This document shows positions 1 through 5,597 of a stretch of 10,659 nucleotides of DNA, in pieces. The notes below the pieces were generated by a model. The model did not search any database. It saw nothing but the letters and a program-made list of their open reading frames with translations, and was not told the origin of the DNA. The translations under genes and the position numbers were made by a program. Source of the stretch: Deltaproteobacteria bacterium (GTDB lineage: Bacteria; Myxococcota_A; Polyangia; Polyangiales; Ga0077539); assembly GCA_947494865.1 (NCBI GenBank), contig CANMAT010000067.1, positions 1 through 10,659 on the forward strand, given 5' to 3'. Each line of letters opens with the position of its first letter. The first letter of the stretch is position 1.

Positions 1-770
1 ACCTCGACCCCGCCAACGGGTGCGAGCAGGTCGGCGCATGCACCACGATCACCTATCGACCGACGCACCCGAGCTGCATCGTGCAGACCTTCACCGCGCC
101 CGCGGCGGGCGTCTACCGCATCACGGCCACAGGCGCCGCGCACTACGGCAGCGGCGCGCGACTGCGCGGCGATTTCACCCTCGCGGCGGGCACGGTGCTC
201 TCGATCGTGGTGGGCGAGTCGAGCACTCGCGGCGCCGACTGGCACCACGACCGCGGGAGCGGAGGCACCTTCGTGGTGCAGGGCGCGACACCGCTCCTCG
301 TGGCGGGCGGCGATGGCGAACCCGACATCCAAGTCTTCAGCGGTGAGGCGACGACGACGACGGGCGGCGAGGACGGGTTTCAGGCGCCGGGCATGTTGGG
401 CCTCGGCGGCGCGGGCGGACGCGACGGCGCCGACGGTCGCCCCGGCGCGGCGGACGGCGACGCCGGCGGCGGCCTCGGAGGGCAAGGCTTCGCGTCGCGC
501 GTTTTCGTGCCCGGAGGCGCGTGTGAATCCTTCGGCGGCGCCGCTGGAACGCCGACGCGGGACTTCCCCACCTACTTCACCCCGTTCTATGCCGGGCGCG
601 GCGGCGGTGGCGGGTACTCGGGCGGCGGCGGCGGCGGCGCAGGGCGCAGCCGCTACGGCGGCGGACGCGGCGGCGGCGGCGGGTCGTTCAACGCCGGCGC
701 GCACCCCGAGGTTCTCCCGCCTACATCCAGCATCGCTTCCGATGGCAGCGTGGAGATCACGCCGCTGTAG
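1..770 (+). CDS. Glycine-rich extracellular protein, 5' end outside the window
   Basis: The reading frame is open from base 3 to a TAG at 768-770 with no stop, so the gene starts upstream of the window; the GTG at 81 is internal. The first visible residues (NGCEQVGAC, then THPSCIVQTF) are cysteine-bearing and look like the exposed Cys-rich stretches common in secreted myxobacterial proteins. A beta-rich section follows (GVYRITATGA, then RLRGDFTLAAGTVLSIVVG), then GTFVVQG, LLVAGGDGE and glycine runs at about 600-690 (GGGGGYSGGGGGGAG, GGGGGSFNAG). This order matches the Gly-rich domain family named after the ALK/LTK receptors, which also occurs in bacterial surface proteins. The role is unknown; a cell-surface or secreted structural or adhesive role is inference. 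No membrane anchor is visible at the C-terminus, which ends in EITPL. The domain call is from motif recognition only. Confidence 0.8.
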   Translation, partial: LDPANGCEQVGACTTITYRPTHPSCIVQTFTAPAAGVYRITATGAAHYGSGARLRGDFTLAAGTVLSIVVGESSTRGADWHHDRGSGGTFVVQGATPLLVAGGDGEPDIQVFSGEATTTTGGEDGFQAPGMLGLGGAGGRDGADGRPGAADGDAGGGLGGQGFASRVFVPGGACESFGGAAGTPTRDFPTYFTPFYAGRGGGGGYSGGGGGGAGRSRYGGGRGGGGGSFNAGAHPEVLPPTSSIASDGSVEITPL

Positions 771-780
771 CGCCCGGCGG

Positions 781-834
781 CTGTCCGCGCGACCGGACAG
801 GGCCGCGGCGCGCGCTGTCCGGCGGGGCGGACAG
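781..834. repeat. Two tandem copies of inverted repeat CTGTCCG-N6-CGGACAG
   Basis: Two perfect 7-bp inverted repeats with 6-base loops lie back to back: CTGTCCG 781-787 with CGGACAG 794-800, and CTGTCCG 815-821 with CGGACAG 828-834. The copies are offset by 34 bp and their loops differ (CGCGAC and GCGGGG), so the arms are conserved and the loops are not. They begin 10 bp after the stop of the glycine-rich gene. They could form a double hairpin that ends or protects that transcript, but there is no T-run, so this is not a classic intrinsic terminator. Alternatively they are two operator sites for a dimeric regulator upstream of the lipoprotein gene at 903. Confidence 0.6.
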
Positions 835-847
835 GGAGCGCTTGAAA

Positions 848-865
848 TGCCTTCAATTCAAGGCA
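848..865. repeat. Short inverted repeat upstream of the lipoprotein gene
   Basis: TGCCTT (848-853) and AAGGCA (860-865) form a 6-bp stem around CAATTC. It lies in a small AT-richer pocket (TTGAAATGCCTTCAATTCAA) that stands out from the surrounding GC-rich DNA, 37 bases before the ATG at 903. A promoter or operator element of the lipoprotein gene is a reasonable inference; chance is not excluded. Confidence 0.3.
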
Positions 866-902
866 AATCGCGCTGGTACGGCCTTCGCTCCAGGGGGCAG
901 GC

Positions 903-1937
903 ATGAACGCCAACACCCTCCGCCTCCTCTCGGTCTCGATGGCCCTCTCGCTCGCAGCCTGCGCGCCCGTCGACGACGCGGCCGACGAGCCGGCGCAGTC
1001 GCACGAAGCGCTGCTCACGGCGGGCGTCTCGCTCGGCGCCACGCTCCCTACGCCCATCGCGGTCGGCACGCCGCGGCTCACGGGCTTCACCCCCGCGTCG
1101 GCGCGCATCGGCGACCGCATCGTGCTCCAGGGCGCGAGCCTCGACCGCGCGCGCACGGGACGCTACGTGCTCGCGGGCAACCTCGGCTACGCGGTGACCT
1201 TCGCGGGCACCAACGGCACCCGCGTGAGCGCCGCGACGCTCACCCTCCGCTCGTCGACGCAGCTCGAGGTGGTGGTGCCCGCGCAGGCCGTCACCGGGAC
1301 GGTGCAGCTCATCGACAACCTGGGGCTGATCTCGTCGTCGCCGTCGAGCTTCACCGTGGTGCAGCCCATGCCGCCGCCCGCGCCCACGGTGCTCCGCGTC
1401 GTAAACCGCAGCCAGTACGACCTGGGCGCGGTGGCCCTCAACGGCGTGTCCGTGGCCACCTGCGCGTCGCCCATCGCGCCCGGCGCGAGCCGTGACTTCA
1501 CCGTGATGCCCGGCCTCGTCACGGCCGCCGCAGTGCTCGGGTGGTGCGTCAACGGTCAGGCGCAGTCGCTGCCGCCGCAGGCCCTCGCGGGGCAGGTGTC
1601 GGTGCCCGCGGGCGGCGTCGGAACACTCACTGTAGACCCCGTGACCCTCGGCGACCTCGCGACCAACTGGGGCCAGAGCGGCGGGCAGTTTTCGACGGGG
1701 CTCTACGTGGGCGGCGACGGCAACTTCCACGAGAACAGCTTCTTCATCGACGGCGCGTCGCGCTGGCGCGCGGTGCTCGACGGCGCGCAGTGGGCCTCGG
1801 GCACCGCCACGGTGGTGTCGTGGCCGGCGCGGGCTTCGTGTGTGTCGTTCCGCTTCGCGGCGAACGCGGCGGTCACGAGCTACTGCCTGCCCTTCACCGG
1901 CTTCATCTTCGACGGCCGCCCGCACGCGCGCCGCTGA
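903..1937 (+). CDS. Secreted lipoprotein with IPT/TIG domain
   Basis: The 344-residue product has a signal peptide with a clear lipobox, L17-A-A-C20, so it should be cleaved and lipidated at Cys20; the next residues are APVDD. Residues about 57-153 form an IPT/TIG immunoglobulin-like domain: it opens with PRLTGFTPASARIGDRIVLQ and ends with an SPSSFTVV strand. A proline linker (PMPPPAP, 155-161) leads to a C-terminal region of about 180 residues that I do not recognise. That region has four cysteines (187, 215, 313, 328), which could form disulfides, and looks beta-rich. The ATG at 903 is supported by a G-rich Shine-Dalgarno-like stretch (AGGGGGCAGG) just upstream. IPT/TIG domains usually serve as binding or scaffold modules on surface proteins; the ligand is unknown. 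The last residues (DGRPHARR) are basic. Confidence 0.85.
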   Translation: MNANTLRLLSVSMALSLAACAPVDDAADEPAQSHEALLTAGVSLGATLPTPIAVGTPRLTGFTPASARIGDRIVLQGASLDRARTGRYVLAGNLGYAVTFAGTNGTRVSAATLTLRSSTQLEVVVPAQAVTGTVQLIDNLGLISSSPSSFTVVQPMPPPAPTVLRVVNRSQYDLGAVALNGVSVATCASPIAPGASRDFTVMPGLVTAAAVLGWCVNGQAQSLPPQALAGQVSVPAGGVGTLTVDPVTLGDLATNWGQSGGQFSTGLYVGGDGNFHENSFFIDGASRWRAVLDGAQWASGTATVVSWPARASCVSFRFAANAAVTSYCLPFTGFIFDGRPHARR

Positions 1938-1943
1938 GCGGCG

Positions 1944-1984
1944 CTTACATGTCACGTAAGCCGACAAACATGTCATGTAAGCCG
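1944..1984. repeat. Imperfect 17-bp direct repeat, 21-bp period, palindromic core
   Basis: ACATGTCACGTAAGCCG at 1947-1963 recurs as ACATGTCATGTAAGCCG at 1968-1984 with one C/T difference, exactly 21 bp apart (two helical turns). With the preceding CTT, the first copy gives CTTACATGTCACGTAAG (1944-1960), a near palindrome with CTTAC/GTAAG arms. The second copy has the better inner match (CATGTCATG) but lacks the left CTTAC arm. The repeat lies just after the lipoprotein stop, in DNA less GC-rich than its flanks. Two operator sites on the same helix face, or the target of a regulator of a lost or decayed neighbour, is inference. Confidence 0.6.
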
Positions 1985-2023
1985 CGAGCACGGCGCCCTC
2001 AGGGTCGACTGAGGCCCGCGCGC

Positions 2024-2179
2024 GAGGGCCATCGCGTCTTCGTCGGCCGCGCCATGCGCGCGACGATGGGCACCTCGCACGAGGGCGACCACGTCTTCGT
2101 GGGCAACTACGGCAGCTACGTGCACGCGTACGACGCCCGGAGCGGCGAGAACCCCAGCGTGCAGTTCTGGGTGCGCTGA
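2024..2179 (+). pseudogene. Possible remnant tail of a PQQ-like beta-propeller protein
   Basis: In the frame ending with TGA at 2177-2179, the last ~50 codons read as sensible protein. EGHRVFVG (2024-2047) is followed 57 bases later by EGDHVFVG (2081-2104), then NYGSYVHAYDARSGE and a short tail ending QFWVR. The VFVGxxGSYVHAYDARSGE pattern resembles a blade of PQQ-type or quinoprotein-like propeller repeats (hydrophobic strand, glycine turn, AxDxxxG). No start codon with a ribosome site, signal peptide or full domain precedes it. The upstream in-frame DNA is the 21-bp repeat and the lipoprotein gene in another frame. I read it as the 3' remnant of a decayed or recombined gene. It could instead be a tiny gene starting at the ATG at 1949, or chance. 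Confidence 0.3.
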
Positions 2180-2198
2180 CGCCCCTCGGGCGCGGCGC

Positions 2199-2639
2199 TC
2201 AGTGCCAGTTCTTGAGCACGACGACGGCGCCCACCGCGAGGGCGGCGGAGACCAGCACGCCGAGCTGAATGGCGCGGGCCCCGTTGGCGGCCTCGTCGGT
2301 GAGCCCGCTCGCCTCGGCGGCGCGCACGCGCGAGCCCAGCACGAAGTGGAGCGCCAGCATCACGATGGCCACGGTGAGCTTGCCGTGAAACCACCCGTAA
2401 CGAAAATACGCGCCGTGCATGACGCCGATCATGCCGAGGCCCGTGAGGGTGGCGATGCCCATCCACGGCGAGGCCACGGCGCGGTAGATCTTGCGGGCGG
2501 TGGCGGCGAGGCGCGCGCGCACGGCGTCGGGCTCGCCCACGGCGGCGGCCATGACGCGCGTGATGCTCACGAGGCTGCCGACCCAGAAGAGCAGCGAGAA
2601 GACGTGCAGCGCGAGGAGCAGTACGTGGAGCCTGACCAT
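2199..2639 (-). CDS. HemJ/CopD-like four-helix integral membrane protein
   Basis: About 146 residues with four predicted membrane helices, the size of the HemJ (UPF0093) and CopD-domain families. Seen are LALHVFSLLFWVGSL in helix 1 with a histidine (residue 12 from the ATG at 2639), IYRAVASPWMGIATLTGLGM leading into helix 2, and YGWFHGKLTVAIVMLALHF with Lys87 at the start of helix 3; helix 4 runs from ALAVGAVVVL to the end. HemJ proteins are haem-binding, oxygen-independent protoporphyrinogen IX oxidases, and a helix-1 histidine and this lysine are typical of them. CopD-domain proteins are linked to copper uptake. No haem or copper gene is adjacent, so the choice is open. A GTG at 2651 would add four residues; ATG is preferred because it places the helix-1 His at the family's usual depth. 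It is divergent from the binding-protein gene, with under 60 bp between starts. Confidence 0.75.
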   Translation of the reverse strand: MVRLHVLLLALHVFSLLFWVGSLVSITRVMAAAVGEPDAVRARLAATARKIYRAVASPWMGIATLTGLGMIGVMHGAYFRYGWFHGKLTVAIVMLALHFVLGSRVRAAEASGLTDEAANGARAIQLGVLVSAALAVGAVVVLKNWH

Positions 2640-2698
2640 AGAGGGAGGCACATAGTCGCGATGCCGCCGCGTTGCAATGGTTGCGCGCCGCGCGCGCG

Positions 2699-3847
2699 AT
2701 GGACTATGCAGCGGGCCCTGTGCGTGAAGGGCTCTCGAGGCGAGGTGTACTGGCGCTGCCCCTGCTGGCGGCGTGCAACCGCTTTCGGCGCGCCAACGAG
2801 GTGGTGTTCGGCGAGGTGGCCGCGCGCACCGGCGAGCGCGCCCTGTGGGGCGAAGACCTGCACCGGGGCATCGAGCTCGCCGTCGCGCAGCACAACGCCC
2901 GCGGCGGGCTCAACGGCCGCCCCGTGCGCCTCGCGGTGGCCGACGACGAGAGCCACGAGGAGCGCGCGGGCAACCTCGCCACGCGGCTCATCGACCGCGA
3001 GTCGGCCATCGTGATCTTCGGCGAGCTGTCGTCGGCCGCGTCGGAGAAGGCCGCGCTCGCCGCGCAGCGCCGCGGTGCGGTGTTCGTGGCGCCCGCGGCC
3101 GCGGGGCGCGACGTGACGCGCGTGGGCGACATGGTGTTTCGCACGTCGCTCCTCGACGTAGAGCACGCCTCGGCGCTCGCGCGCTTCGCGCGGCAGTCGC
3201 TGCAGCGCCGGCGGGCGGCGATCGTGTACCGGCGCAGCTCGCTGCTCAACGTGGGCATGGCCGACGCGTTCGCGCAGGCGTTTCGCGCGGGCGGCGGCGA
3301 GGTGGTGCTGCGCGACTCGTACGACGGCGACGCCGACCTCGTGCGCCTCGTGGGCCGCGTGCGGGCCTCCGGGGCCGACGCGGTGTACGCCCCCGCCGAC
3401 GCGACCGACGCGGGCCGCATGGCCGTGGCGATGCGGCAGGGCCGCGTGGGCGCGCAGATCCTCGGGTCCGACGGGTGGTCGAGCAACGAGGTGCGCCGCT
3501 TCGCGCAAGAGGCCGCGGTGGGGGCGGTGTTCACCGACGCGTTCACGTACGCCTCGCCGCGCGCCGAGGTCGAGACCTTCGTGACGGCCTTTCGCGAGCG
3601 ACACCGGGCGCAGCCGGGCACCTTCGCGGCCCTCGGCTACGACGCCGCGCGGTGGGTGCTCCAGACGGCCCAGCGGGTGCGCCAGCTCGACGCCCACGCC
3701 CTGCGCGAGTCGCTCCTCGGGAGCCGCCTCGAAGACGCCGTGGCCAACGCGTTCTCCGTCGACCCGCGGCGCACGCTCACGCGCGCCACCTGCGTGCTGC
3801 GCTACACCCGCGACGGGGTCGAGCTCGCGGGCACGATGAACCCGTAG
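2699..3847 (+). CDS. ABC-type substrate-binding lipoprotein, branched-chain amino acid (LivJ-like) family
   Basis: From the ATG at 2699 the product is 382 residues, usual for type 1 periplasmic binding proteins. The N-terminus carries S13-R-R-G-V-L then LLAAC with Cys26. The SRRGVL resembles a Tat twin-arginine motif and LAAC is a lipobox, so this may be a folded, Tat-exported lipoprotein; a plain Sec lipoprotein is also possible. The body begins VVFGEVAARTGERALWGEDL and HRGIELAVAQHNARGGLNGR, then VADDES, the typical family start, and ends with GYDAARWVLQTAQRV. The family binds small solutes such as amino acids, amides or urea. No permease or ATPase gene is near, so it is an orphan; it may partner with a distant transporter or act as a sensor. 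Alternative starts are TTG 2672 and GTG 2720. The next gene, also plus strand, starts 52 bp on. Confidence 0.85.
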   Translation: MDYAAGPVREGLSRRGVLALPLLAACNRFRRANEVVFGEVAARTGERALWGEDLHRGIELAVAQHNARGGLNGRPVRLAVADDESHEERAGNLATRLIDRESAIVIFGELSSAASEKAALAAQRRGAVFVAPAAAGRDVTRVGDMVFRTSLLDVEHASALARFARQSLQRRRAAIVYRRSSLLNVGMADAFAQAFRAGGGEVVLRDSYDGDADLVRLVGRVRASGADAVYAPADATDAGRMAVAMRQGRVGAQILGSDGWSSNEVRRFAQEAAVGAVFTDAFTYASPRAEVETFVTAFRERHRAQPGTFAALGYDAARWVLQTAQRVRQLDAHALRESLLGSRLEDAVANAFSVDPRRTLTRATCVLRYTRDGVELAGTMNP

Positions 3848-3870
3848 GCCGCGAGGCCCGTAGCAAGGGC

Positions 3871-3890
3871 GAGTGAAACATGTTTCACTC
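3871..3890. promoter_or_regulatory. Perfect 20-bp palindrome, probable TetR-family operator
   Basis: GAGTGAAACATGTTTCACTC is its own reverse complement over all 20 bases. Its inner 14 bases (3874-3887, TGAAACATGTTTCA) fit TnnAACnnGTTnnA, the consensus published for mycobacterial KstR. GAAAC-AT-GTTTC also fits the PsrA-type motif. It ends 9 bases before the ATG of the acyl-CoA ligase, where bound repressor would block initiation. A related site sits at 8198-8211. The regulator gene is not in the window. Confidence 0.7.
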
Positions 3891-3899
3891 CGGGCGCTG

Positions 3900-5534
3900 A
3901 TGTTCACAACCCAAGAGGGTCTCGGTGGGGCCGCCGCGCGCGACGAAGGGCGGCGCGGCGACCTCGAGTTTCGCACGACGCCCGGCCTGCTCGAGCTCGC
4001 CGTCGAGCGCTTCGCGGCGCGCGCGGCGGTCTGCGACGGCGACGTCACGCTCACGTACGCCGCGCTCGCCGACGCCGTGCTCGGCGCGACCCGCGGGCTC
4101 CTCGCGCTCGGCGTCGCGCGGGGCGACCGCGTGGCCATCTGGGCGCCCAACGGGTGGCGTTGGATCGTCGCGGCCCTCGCGACCCACGCCGCCGGCGCCG
4201 CGGTCGTGCCCGTCAACACGCGCTTCAAGGGCGAAGAGGCCGCGTACGTCCTCGGCCGCAGCGGCGCGCGCGTGCTCTTCGCCGTCACCGACTTCCTGGG
4301 CGTCGATTTCGTCGCGATGCTCCGCGGCGCCGCGGCGGCGCTGCCCGCGCTCGCGCACACCATCGCGGTGCAGGGCCCCGCCTGGGCAGCGGTCCTCGAC
4401 TGGGAGGCCTTCGTCCGCGGCGGCGAGGTCGTCGCCGCGCCCGCCGCCGTCGCGCGGTCGCGCGAGGTCTCCCCCGACGACCTCTCCGACGTGATCTACA
4501 CGTCGGGCACCACCGGGGCGCCCAAGGGCGTCACGTGCACCCACGCGCTGACGCTCCGCGCCTTTCGCGACTGGGCCGACCTCGTGGGGCTGCGCGCGGG
4601 CGACCGCTACCTCGTCGCGCTGCCGTTCTTTCACACCTTCGGCTACAAGGCCGGCTGGCTCGCGTCGCTCATGGTCGGCGCCACGGTCTTTCCGCAGGCC
4701 GTCTTCGACGTCGACGCGCTGCTGGCGCGCGTGGTCCGCGAGCGCATCACGGTGCTCCCCGGCGCGCCGTCGCTCTACCAGTCCATCCTCGCGCACCCCA
4801 ACCTCGCCGCGTTCGATCTGAGCTCGCTGCGCCTCGCCGTCACCGGCGCCGCGGTGATCCCCGTCGAGCTCGTCGAGCGCATGCGGCGCGAGCTGGCCTT
4901 CGAAACCGTGCTCACGGGCTATGGCCTCACCGAGGCGACGGGCGTGTCGGCGCTCTGCCGCGCGGGCGACGACGCCGAGACCGTCGCCACCACCTCGGGG
5001 CGCGCCATCCCCGGCGTCTCGATGCGCGCCGTCGACGGCGAGGGCCGCGACGTGCCCCCGGGCGAGCCCGGCGAGATCCTCATCGCGGGCTACGGCGTCA
5101 CGCGCGGCTACCTCGACGACCCCGCCGCGACGGCCGCGGCCATCGACGCCGACGGCTGGCTCCACACGGGCGACGTGGGCGTGCTCGACGCGCGCGGGTA
5201 CGTGCGCATCACCGACCGCACGAAAGACATGTTCATCGTCGGGGGCTTCAACACCTACCCCGCGGAGATCGAGCGCGTGCTGCAGCGCCACCCGGCGATC
5301 GTGCAGGCCGCCGTGGTGGGCGCCCCCGACGCGCGCCTCGGCGAGGTGGCCGCGGCCTTCGTGGTGCTGCGCGCGGGGGCCTCCTTCGAGGCCGACGAGC
5401 TCATCGCGTGGTCGCGCGAGCGCATGGCCAACTACAAGGTCCCCCGGAGCGTGGTCGTCGTCGAGGCGCTCCCCATGAACGCGACGGGCAAGGTGCTCAA
5501 GCACAAGCTCCGAGAGCGCCTTCGCGCGCAGTAG
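3900..5534 (+). CDS. FadD3-like fatty/steroid acid acyl-CoA ligase
   Basis: This 544-residue member of the ANL (AMP-forming) superfamily activates a carboxylic acid to its CoA thioester through an acyl-adenylate. Motifs are complete: YTSGTTGAPKGV (P-loop, 200-211), GYGLTEATG (340-348), GWLHTGD (419-425), KDMFIVGGFNTYPAEIE (442-458) and NATGK near the C-terminus with catalytic Lys531. The KDMFIVGGFN-YPAEIE signature and overall length resemble the FadD3 group. Mycobacterial FadD3 activates the steroid C/D-ring acid HIP, but many relatives act on other acids, so the substrate is open. The frame could begin at GTG 3873, but that codon lies inside the 20-bp palindrome, so ATG 3900 is preferred. 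No strong Shine-Dalgarno is visible before it. It lies between the binding protein (52 bp upstream) and the serine esterase (63 bp downstream) on the same strand. Confidence 0.9.
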   Translation: MFTTQEGLGGAAARDEGRRGDLEFRTTPGLLELAVERFAARAAVCDGDVTLTYAALADAVLGATRGLLALGVARGDRVAIWAPNGWRWIVAALATHAAGAAVVPVNTRFKGEEAAYVLGRSGARVLFAVTDFLGVDFVAMLRGAAAALPALAHTIAVQGPAWAAVLDWEAFVRGGEVVAAPAAVARSREVSPDDLSDVIYTSGTTGAPKGVTCTHALTLRAFRDWADLVGLRAGDRYLVALPFFHTFGYKAGWLASLMVGATVFPQAVFDVDALLARVVRERITVLPGAPSLYQSILAHPNLAAFDLSSLRLAVTGAAVIPVELVERMRRELAFETVLTGYGLTEATGVSALCRAGDDAETVATTSGRAIPGVSMRAVDGEGRDVPPGEPGEILIAGYGVTRGYLDDPAATAAAIDADGWLHTGDVGVLDARGYVRITDRTKDMFIVGGFNTYPAEIERVLQRHPAIVQAAVVGAPDARLGEVAAAFVVLRAGASFEADELIAWSRERMANYKVPRSVVVVEALPMNATGKVLKHKLRERLRAQ

Positions 5535-5597
5535 CGCGCCGTCGGCGCGGGTGCGCCACGGTCGGGTGAACGCGTCGTCGGAGGCAGAGGGTAGACC

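Noticed and set aside
348..363. CGA/ACG triplet run in the glycine-rich gene
   Set aside because: Encodes a short threonine run within an open frame; ordinary low complexity rather than a functional repeat.
600..690. GGC-rich repeats that might look like a mobile or CRISPR-type array
   Set aside because: No regular repeat-spacer structure; these are glycine codons of the Gly-rich domain.
1541..1945. Long plus-strand frame overlapping the lipoprotein gene
   Set aside because: Arg/Gly/Ala-rich out-of-frame translation typical of GC-rich shadow frames; only the part after the lipoprotein stop looks protein-like.
858..1991. Long minus-strand frame opposite the lipoprotein gene
   Set aside because: His/Arg/Ala-rich composition, no recognisable domain, antisense to a gene with a clear signal peptide and IPT domain.
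3885..5504. Long minus-strand frame opposite the acyl-CoA ligase
   Set aside because: Antisense shadow of a gene with all ANL motifs; composition is rich in Arg, His, Gly and Asp with no motif.
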